29,392 nt of DNA from CAZVAR01 sp964625225 (GTDB taxonomy: Bacteria > Pseudomonadota > Alphaproteobacteria > JAJUGE01), in NCBI GenBank assembly GCA_964625225.1, contig CAZVAR010000026.1, forward strand, positions 1-29,392, written 5' to 3'. The notes below the pieces were generated by a model. The model searched no databases. It was not told the origin of the DNA and saw nothing but the letters and a program-made list of their open reading frames with translations. Positions 7,421-14,705 of this stretch are shown here, piece by piece (position 1 is the stretch's first letter; every line of letters starts with the position of its first letter). The position numbers were made by a program, and so were the translations under genes.

Positions 7421-8530
7421 CTACTGCAGCACCGCGATCTTCTTCCGCTCGATCAGCGCGAAGTCGATCTCAGCGCCCAGCCCCGGCTTCTCGATGGCGT
7501 GGACGAGGCCGTTGGAATCCGGCTCGATGTCCTCGACCAGGCCGTATTTCTGCGCCGCTGCCGGCAGCAGCACCTCGAAGAACTCGCAGTTCCGGATCGC
7601 CATGGTGAGGTGCAGGTTGGCGACATTGTTGAGCGAGTTGCCGCCGTGGTGGATCTCGTAATTCATACTGAATGCCTCGGCCAGGTGTGCGGCCTTCAGG
7701 CATCCGGTGAGACCGCCCTTCACCGCGACGTCCCCGCGCAGATAGTCCGTCGCCTGCTTGACGAGCCAGGGCGCGTAGGAGTAGAGGCCGCCCGGCGAAT
7801 ATTCGGTCGCCATCAGGGGGATCGAGAGCTGCTGCTTCAGCTTGACGTAGTTCAGCATGTCCTCTTCGTTGAGCGGGTCCTCGTACCAGTAGAAGTCCAT
7901 TTCCTCGATTGCCCAGCCGACGCGGAGCGCCGCCGGATAGTCGTAGACCCAGGTCGCGTCGAGCATCAGCCGGTAATCGTCGCCGACCGCCTTGCGCACC
8001 GCCTCGCAGACCTTGATGTCCTCCTCCCAGCGGGTCGGCGGGTGAATCTTGTAGGCGGCCCAGCCGTCCGCCTTGAAGCGCTGCGCCTCCTCGGCGTAGG
8101 CGGCGGCCGAGGGGAGAACGGCGGAGCTGGCATAGGCCGGACAGCTCGTACGGTAGCTGCCCATCAGCCGGTGGATCGGCAGGTCCGCCCACTTGCCGGC
8201 GATGTCCCACAGCGCGATATCGACTGCCCCGATCGCCCGCAACGTCGTCATCCGCTGCCGCCGGTACATGGCCTGGTACAGCCGCTCGCGGTCGAGCGGG
8301 TCCTGGCCCAGCACGATCGGTTTCAGGAAATGGATCAGCGATTCGCCGTCCATCTGCGCGCCACGGCTGGCCGAGCCGAGGAACGCATGGCCGTCGATCC
8401 CTTCGTCGGTCCGTACCGTGAGCAGGCCGAGCTGGCTGCGGCCCTCGAACCTGCCGGTGTGCTGCCCGTACTGGGTCGGCGGGATGTCGTCCCAGGCGAA
8501 CAGCGTCAGCGTGACGTCGGTGATTTTCAT
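7421..8530 (-). CDS. mandelate racemase/muconate lactonising enzyme (enolase superfamily) protein
   Basis: This 369-residue protein has the enolase-superfamily capping domain (residues 1-125) and a TIM-barrel. Metal ligands are D191 (LMLDATWVYD), E217 (YWYEDPL) and E243 (MATEYS). A His-Asp dyad of the mandelate-racemase subgroup is visible at D267 (RGDVAVKGG) and H294/H295 (YEIHHGGNSL). The second-strand base motif is K161-I-H163 rather than the usual K-x-K. Such enzymes abstract the alpha-proton of a carboxylate, mostly as acid-sugar dehydratases, with some racemases and lactonising enzymes. The ATG at 8530 was chosen because the frame upstream is non-coding in character and AGGA lies before this ATG. 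It heads the minus-strand block and diverges from the CoA-transferase at 8759 across 228 bp. Confidence 0.92.
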   Translation of the reverse strand: MKITDVTLTLFAWDDIPPTQYGQHTGRFEGRSQLGLLTVRTDEGIDGHAFLGSASRGAQMDGESLIHFLKPIVLGQDPLDRERLYQAMYRRQRMTTLRAIGAVDIALWDIAGKWADLPIHRLMGSYRTSCPAYASSAVLPSAAAYAEEAQRFKADGWAAYKIHPPTRWEEDIKVCEAVRKAVGDDYRLMLDATWVYDYPAALRVGWAIEEMDFYWYEDPLNEEDMLNYVKLKQQLSIPLMATEYSPGGLYSYAPWLVKQATDYLRGDVAVKGGLTGCLKAAHLAEAFSMNYEIHHGGNSLNNVANLHLTMAIRNCEFFEVLLPAAAQKYGLVEDIEPDSNGLVHAIEKPGLGAEIDFALIERKKIAVLQ

Positions 8531-8758
8531 GGCGGGCGTTCCTGCGGTGGATGCGCGTGAACACAACCGTACGAGGGGGCGGGGCGGGTCGCAACCGCGC
8601 GGCTCGAACGATGCGCCGGCGGCTATGCCGGCAGCGTCGGTCGTGCTACTGATCGACGGCCCGGCGTGAGCGAGCGGCGGACGACACGAGCGACCCGTCG
8701 TTCGTGCGCGCCGCCAAGCACCGGGGCGACCGTTACACCGAGATGCAAGACTTGCGAC

Positions 8759-9982
8759 ATGACGACTGAGTCCCGTTCGCCGCCGACGGGCGGCGCCCTC
8801 GCCGGAATCCGTGTCGTCGATCTGACGCGGGTGCTGGGGGGGCCCTATTGCACCCAGATTCTCGCCGACCACGGCGCCGATGTCATAAAGATCGAGCCGC
8901 CGCAGGGCGACGAGACGCGCGACTGGGGCCCGCCGTTCCGGGACGGCCGCGCCGCCTATTTCGAGGGCGTCAACCGTAACAAGCGCAGCATGGCGCTGGA
9001 CCTGTCGCGCCCCGAGGGGCGCGAGGTGCTGCTGCGCCTGCTCGACGGCGCCGACGTGCTGGTCGAGAACTTCAAACCCGGCAGCCTGGAGAAATGGGGG
9101 CTGGGCTATGAGGCGGTGCTGTCGCAGCGTTTCCCGCGCCTCGTCCACTGCCGCGTGACCGGCTTCGGCGCCGACGGGCCGCTCGGCGGCTTTCCCGGCT
9201 ACGATGCGGTGATCCAGGCCATGTCCGGAATGCTGAGCGTCAACGGCTCGCCGGAATCGGGGCCGGTGCGGGTCGGCACGCCGATGGTCGACATGGGCAC
9301 CGGCCTCAACGCCGCGATCGCGATCCTGATGGCGCTGCTGGAGCGCAGCCGGTCGGGCCGGGGCCAGTTCCTCGACGTGACGCTCTACGATTGCGCGGTC
9401 GGCCTGCTGCACCCGCAGGCGGCCAACTATCTGATGTCGGGCAAGCCGCCGGTCATCACCGGCAATGCGCATCCGAACATCTATCCCTATGACGTCATCC
9501 GGACCGGGACCAAACCGATCTTTCTCGCCGTCGGCAACAACGGCCAGTTCCGCCGGCTCTGCGCGGCGATCGGGGCGCCGGAGCTGAGCGACGATCCCCG
9601 CTTCGCCAGCAATGCCGAGCGTTCGGTCAACCGGGTCGAGCTGAAGCGGCTGCTCGAGGAGAAGCTGGCCGGACAGGACGGCGAGGCGCTGTGCCTGCGC
9701 CTGCTGCGGGAGAACGTGCCGGCCGGACCGGTCAACACGATCCCGGAGGTGATGAACGACCCGCATACGCTGCACCGGCGGATGCGAGTCGCTTTCGATG
9801 GCTACGAGGCGCTCGGCATCCCGATCAAGCTCAGCCGCACGCCGGGCGCGGTCCGCAGCCGTCCGCCGGCCTTCGGGGAGTCGAGCCGCGATGTGCTGCG
9901 CGAGGCCGGCTATTCCGAGGCGGAGATCGACCGGCTGATCGCCGACGGCGTGGTACCGACGGAGCGGCGCACCGCCGGATAG
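8759..9982 (+). CDS. CaiB/BaiF (class III) CoA-transferase
   Basis: This 407-residue class III CoA-transferase is the second of three in the window. Landmarks are LAGIRVVDLTRVLGGPYCTQ, LADHGADVIKIEPPQGDETR, VLVENFKPGSLEKWGLGY and GFPGYDAVIQAMSGMLSVNG. The nucleophile is D178 in VGTPMVDMGTGLNAA. The C-terminus contains NVPAGPVNTIPEVMNDPH and ends in a normal helical tail. The DETRDWGPPF stretch is typical of succinyl-CoA-dependent members, but donor and acceptor cannot be assigned. The ATG at 8759 was preferred over an in-frame ATG at 8666, because the 31 residues between look non-coding and family N-termini begin near here; the ribosome-binding site is weak. It is divergent from the enolase-superfamily gene and convergent with the TRAP genes, with a strong hairpin after its stop. 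Confidence 0.93.
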   Translation: MTTESRSPPTGGALAGIRVVDLTRVLGGPYCTQILADHGADVIKIEPPQGDETRDWGPPFRDGRAAYFEGVNRNKRSMALDLSRPEGREVLLRLLDGADVLVENFKPGSLEKWGLGYEAVLSQRFPRLVHCRVTGFGADGPLGGFPGYDAVIQAMSGMLSVNGSPESGPVRVGTPMVDMGTGLNAAIAILMALLERSRSGRGQFLDVTLYDCAVGLLHPQAANYLMSGKPPVITGNAHPNIYPYDVIRTGTKPIFLAVGNNGQFRRLCAAIGAPELSDDPRFASNAERSVNRVELKRLLEEKLAGQDGEALCLRLLRENVPAGPVNTIPEVMNDPHTLHRRMRVAFDGYEALGIPIKLSRTPGAVRSRPPAFGESSRDVLREAGYSEAEIDRLIADGVVPTERRTAG

Positions 9983-10019
9983 GACCGCCGCCCGCGGAGA
10001 CGGCTGCCGGGATGAAGGA

Positions 10020-10045
10020 GCGGGGCCGGCGGATGCCGGCCCCGC
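10020..10045. terminator. bidirectional terminator-like hairpin
   Basis: GCGGGGCCGGC, the loop GGAT and GCCGGCCCCGC make a perfect 11-bp stem in the 69-bp gap between convergent genes (the CoA-transferase on plus and dctM on minus). There is no long T-run on either side, so this is a strong structure with only a partial terminator signature. Confidence 0.6.
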
Positions 10046-10051
10046 CTTCGT

Positions 10052-11371
10052 TCAGCCGCCTGCGATGTTGCGGAGCATCAGCTCCGGCAAATAGAGCACG
10101 ATCCCGGGGAAGGCGATCAGGAGCCCGACCGTGATCAGGTCGGCGACCACGAAGGGCCAGACGCCCCGGAACACCGCTTCCAGCGGGATGTCCGGCCGGA
10201 CGCCGTTGACGACGAAGCAGTTCAGCCCGATCGGTGGCGTCACCAGTCCGATCTCGACCATCTTGACGACGATGATGCCGAACCAGATCGGGTCGTAGCC
10301 CAGCCCGGTGATCGCCGGGTACACCACCGGCAGGGTCAGGAGCAGCATACCGATGCCGTCCATGAACATGCCGAGGATGATGTAGACGCCGAGGATCAAC
10401 ACCAGGATCAGCAGGCGCGGCACTTCGAGGCTGGCGATCCAATCGGCGAACTCGCCGGGGAGCCCGGTGAAGCCGAGGAACCGGACGTAGATCAGCACGC
10501 TCCAGATGATCGTGAAGATCATCACGGTGAGCTTGCTGGTCTCCATCAGCGAGTCGACCAGGTCTTTGCTGGTCATCTCGCGCTTCGCCAGCGCGAGCAG
10601 GAAGATGATGAAGGCGCCGACGCCGCCGACCTCGGTCGGGGTCATCCAACCGGTATAGATGCCGCCCAGGATGACGCCGATCACGCCGATGATGCCGATC
10701 GTGTCCTTCAGCGAGCGGAACCGCTCGCCCCAGGTCACGCCGTGAATCGCAGCGCCCATCTCCGGTGTGATCAGCACCCGGATCACGATGATCGAGGCGT
10801 AGGCGGTGGCGGAGATGGCGCCCGGGATGAACCCGGCCAGCAGCAGCGCGCCGATCGACTGCTCGACGATGATTCCGTAGATGACCAGGATGGCGCTGGG
10901 CGGGATCAGCGAGGCGAGCGTGCCGCCCGCGGCGACCACTGCCGCAGCCAGACTGCGGTCGTAGCCGTATCTCAGCATCTCCGGGATGGCCACCCGGCTG
11001 AACACGGCCGCGGTCGCGGTGCTGGCGCCCGAGACGGCGGCGAAGCCGGCGGTCGCGAACACCGTGGCCACCGCAAGACCACCCGGCATCCAGCCGAACC
11101 AGCAGCGCGCCGCATAGAACGCGCCCTGGGTCAACCCCGCATAATAGGCGAGGTAGCCGATGAGGATGAACATCGGCAGCACGCTGAGCGTGTAGTGGCT
11201 CGATTCCGAATGCGCCAGGAACCCGGCCAGACCGGTGCCCGGCTCCCAGCCGCGCAGGATCGCGAGGCCCATCAGCCCGACCAGGCCGGCGGCGTAGGCG
11301 ATTCGCACACCTGCCACGGTCAGGATCACGATGGCGAAGACCGACAGGATGCCGGCGGTATAGGCGTCCAT
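10052..11371 (-). CDS. dctM: TRAP transporter large permease (DctM)
   Basis: This 439-residue inner-membrane protein has 11-12 hydrophobic helices and typical DctM signatures. These include SGASTATAAVFSRVAIPEML (the re-entrant loop region), AAVVAAGGTLASLIPPSAIL and LITPPIGLNCFVVNGVRP near the C-terminus (in the translation GLVTPPIGLNCFVVN). DctM is the transport subunit that uses the sodium gradient to import a carboxylate delivered by the periplasmic DctP protein. GGGAGG lies about 8 nt before the ATG. It follows dctQ by 15 bp, so the two permeases form one transcription unit. Both look intact, although the cognate binding-protein gene upstream is broken. Confidence 0.95.
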   Translation of the reverse strand: MDAYTAGILSVFAIVILTVAGVRIAYAAGLVGLMGLAILRGWEPGTGLAGFLAHSESSHYTLSVLPMFILIGYLAYYAGLTQGAFYAARCWFGWMPGGLAVATVFATAGFAAVSGASTATAAVFSRVAIPEMLRYGYDRSLAAAVVAAGGTLASLIPPSAILVIYGIIVEQSIGALLLAGFIPGAISATAYASIIVIRVLITPEMGAAIHGVTWGERFRSLKDTIGIIGVIGVILGGIYTGWMTPTEVGGVGAFIIFLLALAKREMTSKDLVDSLMETSKLTVMIFTIIWSVLIYVRFLGFTGLPGEFADWIASLEVPRLLILVLILGVYIILGMFMDGIGMLLLTLPVVYPAITGLGYDPIWFGIIVVKMVEIGLVTPPIGLNCFVVNGVRPDIPLEAVFRGVWPFVVADLITVGLLIAFPGIVLYLPELMLRNIAGG

Positions 11372-11386
11372 TGGATGGCCTCCCGA

Positions 11387-12052
11387 TCAGCGGTCGGCGC
11401 CGCCGGAACGCGGCGGGCGCTCCGTGTCCGGCCGGTCGACGACGTGGTGCAGCACCTCCTCGATCTCCTCGCGGGCGTGCTCCGCCACGTCCTTGATGAT
11501 CGGCACGGCGACCGGTTCGGCATCCGGGTTCATCACCAGCCGCAGATAGCCCCAGAGCTGGATGAGGAGCCGGATCAGCAGCAGTCCCAGCGCGATCGGC
11601 ACGATCAGCTTGGAGGGCCAGACCGGAAGCTGGATGTCGATCGTGCTGTCGCCGATCTCGTAGGCCCGCACGAAATGGAAGAAGCTCCGCCGCATGACGA
11701 CGAAGATGTAGATGATGGCGAGACCGGTGGTGATCGCCTCGATCGCCCACAGCAGCCTGCCGTGCAGCCGCGAGATCACCAGCTCCATGCGGATGTGGCC
11801 GCCCAGCCGCTGGCAGTAGGCGGCGCCCATGAAGGCGAAGGTGGCCATCGAGACCTCGATCCAGTCGATGGCGCCCGGGATCGGGTTGTTCAGCAGCTTT
11901 CGACCGAGGACCTCGGCCACCATGAAGAACATCAGCATGAAGATGACCAGGGCGGCCACGAAGTTGAAAAGGTTCTCGATGCGCGCGACGAACCGGTCGA
12001 CGGCACCCAACGCGCCGCCGCCGGGCGGCGGCATGTGTGTCGTGCTTGCCAT
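11387..12052 (-). CDS. dctQ: TRAP transporter small permease (DctQ)
   Basis: This 221-residue inner-membrane protein has four hydrophobic helices. The first is at about residues 33-55 (FVAALVIFMLMFFMVAEVLG), and the second half includes RLHGRLLWAIEAITTGLAI. The motif IDWIEVSMATFAFMGAAYCQ is typical of the DctQ helix II region. DctQ pairs with DctM and is required for transport. The protein has a longer polar C-terminus than minimal DctQ, ending in a charged tail (ERPPRSGGADR). AAAGGGAG precedes the ATG closely. It is separated from the degraded dctP gene by 58 bp holding a perfect GC hairpin (12076-12096). Confidence 0.92.
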   Translation of the reverse strand: MASTTHMPPPGGGALGAVDRFVARIENLFNFVAALVIFMLMFFMVAEVLGRKLLNNPIPGAIDWIEVSMATFAFMGAAYCQRLGGHIRMELVISRLHGRLLWAIEAITTGLAIIYIFVVMRRSFFHFVRAYEIGDSTIDIQLPVWPSKLIVPIALGLLLIRLLIQLWGYLRLVMNPDAEPVAVPIIKDVAEHAREEIEEVLHHVVDRPDTERPPRSGGADR

Positions 12053-12075
12053 GTCTCCCTTTCCCCGAAATGTGA

Positions 12076-12096
12076 GGCCGGGCGTTGCGCCCGGCC
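12076..12096 (-). repeat. GC hairpin between TRAP binding-protein gene and dctQ
   Basis: GGCCGGGCG, the loop TTG and CGCCCGGCC form a perfect 9-bp stem. It sits between dctP and dctQ with no T-run. Such hairpins between binding-protein and permease genes commonly protect the upstream mRNA or partly terminate, giving more binding protein than permease. The second TRAP system in this window has a hairpin in the equivalent place (21669-21699). Confidence 0.55.
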
Positions 12097-12110
12097 CCTT
12101 ACTCGCATGG

Positions 12111-12892
12111 TCAGGAACCGGTCGCCTTTTTCGCCTCGGCGAGGACGAAGTCCAGCTGTTCCTGCCCCGATAACCCCTTGCTCTTCATGTCGGCCAGCCA
12201 CTCGTTCCAGACCGGCCGCCCGGCCTTCTCCTGGAACTCGGCATGCTGCGCGTCGGAATGGGTGATACGCCGCAGGTCGGCCCTGTCGAACATGGGAATG
12301 AACTTGTCGTCTGCCTCCTTGCAGGCGTGGATCATGGCCTTATAAGCCCCCGCCTTCGTGTCTTCCAGCATGATCCGGCATTCCTCCGGCAGATCGGCGA
12401 GCGCGGTCAGGCCCAGCACGAGAGGCGGTTCACGGTGCCCGGTCGCATCCCCATCGTGTACCGCTCCGCAACCTCGTGCAGCTTGTCGGCGGCATGGGCG
12501 TAGCAGAAGGGCAGCGACACCGCCTCGTGTACCGTCCGCTGCACGTCGAATTTCTTGAACGGCAGGAACGGCAGGCCGAGCGTTTCCGGCAGCGGCGCCT
12601 TGTCCGGGGCATGGGGGATGCACATGGTCCTGCCCTCGGTCGCACCGACCTTGTTGCTGCCCGGCATCTCCTTCGCAGGGGAGATCGAGCCCCCATAGCG
12701 ATTCTCGACGTTGAAGTCGCCGTGCGGCGTCTCCTTCGCGTACGCGGCGACGGTATCGATGCCGGCCGTGAAAGCGCGCGGATTGCCCTGCACCGACCCG
12801 TGCCGATCCACCTTCGATCCGGCTGAGGCCGCTTCGGGAGGGCCGTTAACGAGCGCAGCCGTCATCAATGCGAGTAATCCATAGGACCGCAT
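12111..12892 (-). pseudogene. degraded TRAP transporter solute-binding protein (DctP family)
   Basis: This is a broken DctP-type periplasmic binding-protein gene. The intact start (ATG at 12892, GGGAGG upstream) encodes a signal peptide (MRSYGLLALMTAALVNG...ASAG). DctP-like sequence follows: HGSVQGNPRAFTAGIDTVAA and LPETLGLPFLPFKKFDVQR. After TVHEAV (near 12517) the frame jumps directly to SLPFCYAHAADKLHEVAERY. In intact relatives these segments are separated by about 80-90 residues carrying the central ligand-binding core, so this is an in-frame deletion. The frame is then lost near 12426-12428: the sequence after GTVN resumes one frame over as PLVLGLTALADLPEECRIML and reads to a normal C-terminus (LDFVLAEAKKATGS). 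A 1-nt deletion explains it. Genuine decay or an assembly error are both possible. Confidence 0.85.
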
Positions 12893-13113
12893 CGCGGAGG
12901 CCTCCCGTTTGAGTGAACCGGAACTCTTCTTTCCGCGATCGTCGCAAGTATGACCGCGGCTTCGGGCTATTGCCCCGAAGGTCATGGTTCGGCGGGAGAA
13001 TAAGCGAGCTTTGCCAGCAGCCGCAACGGGGCCATAGGCCGTTGATGCCATCCAGTCCGGCGGGTGGGAAGGGCCGTGCTGCAGGAATAACCGGTACCGG
13101 CAGCACCGTGCGG

Positions 13114-13722
13114 TCAGTCGTGGCCGAGCTGTCTGAGATCGGCGAGCCGGCCGCGGTGGAAGCTGACCTTGTATACGCAGTCGTTGCCGTCGCCGTCGCA
13201 GCTTCCGCCGGAGGCAGATGCCGAAGCGAGGCGGGTGAAAAGAGTTTCGGCCCGATAGAACAGCTCGACCGCGATCACCGTCTCACCCTCTGCGAGGGTG
13301 AGGTGGGCAGGGAGGGCGGCCGCTTCGCCCGGACGGCCGATCCGGCTTCCGGAGGGCACGGCACCATCGCTCCTGCGCTGCCAGGCGACGCGCGGCGGCC
13401 GCCGACGCTCGCCGACGATTCCGGATACGATCACGACCCCGGCGTTTGCAAAGGCCGGGTCGCCCGACAGGGCCGGAAGTGCTTCGAACATGTCGGCGAT
13501 CTCGGTGGCGGAGAGGTCGCGCTCGCGCGTGATCAGATCTCCGAGCCGGGCCACCGTGCTCCCCATCCTGTCACTGATCAGGTAGCGCTGTCCGGCCTCG
13601 GTCACGCCCATGATCAGGCCGACCAGAACGGGCAGGATGAAGGCGAATTCGGTCGCCGCAATGCCGCGCTCGTTGCGGAGCAGCGGGAGGACGATGCGTC
13701 GGACGGTGGGACGATGAATCAT
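13114..13722 (-). CDS. TadE/TadG-like pseudopilin-type protein
   Basis: This 202-residue protein has a short basic N-terminus and the TadE-like segment NERGIAATEFAFILPVLVGL (residues 18-37). It has Gly20 followed by Glu25 (G-x4-E), then a single hydrophobic helix to about residue 40. The rest is a periplasmic domain with two Cys near the C-terminus (SCDGDGNDC). TadE-like minor pseudopilins are processed by a prepilin peptidase and act with the Tad/Flp pilus. No other tad gene is in the window, so this is an orphan member. GAGAGG precedes the ATG. The AT-rich stretch at 13776-13804 is a plausible promoter. It is downstream of a 364-bp gene-free gap and is not obviously linked to its neighbours. 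Confidence 0.8.
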   Translation of the reverse strand: MIHRPTVRRIVLPLLRNERGIAATEFAFILPVLVGLIMGVTEAGQRYLISDRMGSTVARLGDLITRERDLSATEIADMFEALPALSGDPAFANAGVVIVSGIVGERRRPPRVAWQRRSDGAVPSGSRIGRPGEAAALPAHLTLAEGETVIAVELFYRAETLFTRLASASASGGSCDGDGNDCVYKVSFHRGRLADLRQLGHD

Positions 13723-14086
13723 GGCCGCCTCTCGTCGAGCCGCAAACTCGGTCCGACTGTTACGCCGGCGGCGCCATAAGTAAATTTATATAAAATTCTA
13801 ATTCGCCGGTCGTAATACCGAATCGTCCGGTGCGGCGCGATTGACCGGCGGAGCGCCCGCGTGAACCGGACGGCCCGAAGCCGGACCGCACAAAAGTTGG
13901 ATGCTCGTGGAACCTTTGGTTAATGGCGAGCGTTATCGGCAATGTGAGGTCCGCGCGAGAGCTGCGACAGGTCTCGGCCGGGGCCGTGTCGCAGAGCCGC
14001 ACCAAATTCCGCGCGGGGGAATGGTGTCCCGCGAGTTCCGGGCCGTACCGATGACGGTCGGCGCGGGGCGGCGTGAAAGCGGACCT
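13723..14086. other. gene-free stretch between TadE-like and DUF218 genes
   Basis: I see no convincing gene here. An open frame of 81 codons (minus strand) shows no family features and spans an AT-rich run. The stretch probably carries the promoter of the TadE-like gene (13776-13804) and the 3' region of the DUF218 gene. Confidence 0.5.
13776..13804 (-). promoter_or_regulatory. AT-rich promoter candidate upstream of the TadE-like gene
   Basis: A 29-bp run with only three G/C bases (core TAAATTTATATAAAATTC on the plus strand) stands out in otherwise GC-rich DNA. It lies 54-82 bp upstream of the TadE-like ATG, a sensible promoter distance. No clean -35 box is recognisable, so sigma class is not assigned. 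Confidence 0.4.
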
Positions 14087-14683
14087 TCACATACCTGTCT
14101 GCTCGCCGTTGTCAGTGCGGCTCGGCCGGCGCATCCGCGGATGCGCCGGCTCGTTTTCGCGATGCGGCCGATATCCGTACCCGAGCCGGGCCGCGGTCAG
14201 CCGGACTGCGTACCAAGCAATGCCCGCCCGCTCGCGGCACGCGTGATACGCTCGAAGGCGCCAGCTCGAATCGATCCGGCGGCCGCCGGCGGCGCTGACC
14301 GCGACTTCGAGGCCGAAGCCGCGGAAGGCGAAGGCGCAACGGCGCAGATGGAATGCATCCGACACGAGGATCGCCCGGGACCAGCCGTGCCGGCGCAGCA
14401 TCGCCGCGCAGCGTCGGGCGCTGTCGTAGGTGGTGGCCGCGCGGTCCTCGACGAGGATCCGGTCGCGCGGTACACCGGCCCCGATCGCAAGCGCTGCCAT
14501 GACCTCGGCCTCGGCCGGAGGGTGGCGGCCTACGCCCCCGGTCATGAGCAGAACCGGTGCCGCACCGGACCAAAACAGCCGTACCCCCTGCATGACGCGG
14601 CGTGCCAGCGCCGGGCTGGGTCTGCCCTCGGGCCAGACGGCCGCACCGAGTACGATGATCGCATCGAAGCCGGCCGACGGCAC
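14087..14683 (-). CDS. DUF218/YdcF-like protein
   Basis: This 198-residue protein carries the DUF218 fold markers in order: FDAIIVLGAAVWPEGRPSPA (residues 6-25), LLMTGGVGRHPPAEAEVMAA, RILVEDRAATTYDSARR and ILVSDAFHLRRCAFAF. The family includes E. coli SanA, ElyC and YdcF, linked to the envelope or undecaprenyl-phosphate carrier in some cases, but no reaction is firmly known for this branch. It lacks the N-terminal membrane helices of ElyC and looks cytoplasmic. The chosen start is GTG with little Shine-Dalgarno support. It begins 22 bp after malate synthase A on the same strand, so it is probably co-transcribed. The C-terminus (about residues 178-198) is basic and low-complexity. Confidence 0.82.
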   Translation of the reverse strand: MPSAGFDAIIVLGAAVWPEGRPSPALARRVMQGVRLFWSGAAPVLLMTGGVGRHPPAEAEVMAALAIGAGVPRDRILVEDRAATTYDSARRCAAMLRRHGWSRAILVSDAFHLRRCAFAFRGFGLEVAVSAAGGRRIDSSWRLRAYHACRERAGIAWYAVRLTAARLGYGYRPHRENEPAHPRMRRPSRTDNGEQTGM

Positions 14684-14705
14684 CCGAGGGCTCGCGTCGC
14701 GGCGC

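Noticed and set aside
6515..8560. 681-codon plus-strand open frame opposite the MFS and enolase-superfamily genes
   Set aside because: It spans two well-supported minus-strand genes and shows no family features, only Asp/Arg/Gln-rich mirror sequence.
8531..9775. N-terminal extension of the enolase-superfamily frame to 784 codons
   Set aside because: It is antisense to the divergent CoA-transferase. The domain starts at MKITDVTLTL (8530).
9831..11750. 639-codon minus-strand open frame over dctM and dctQ
   Set aside because: It is an alternative frame of the two TRAP permeases, whose own frames carry the conserved motifs and ribosome-binding sites.
13760..14005. 81-codon minus-strand frame upstream of the TadE-like gene
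   Set aside because: It runs through the AT-rich island, has no family features and no supported start.
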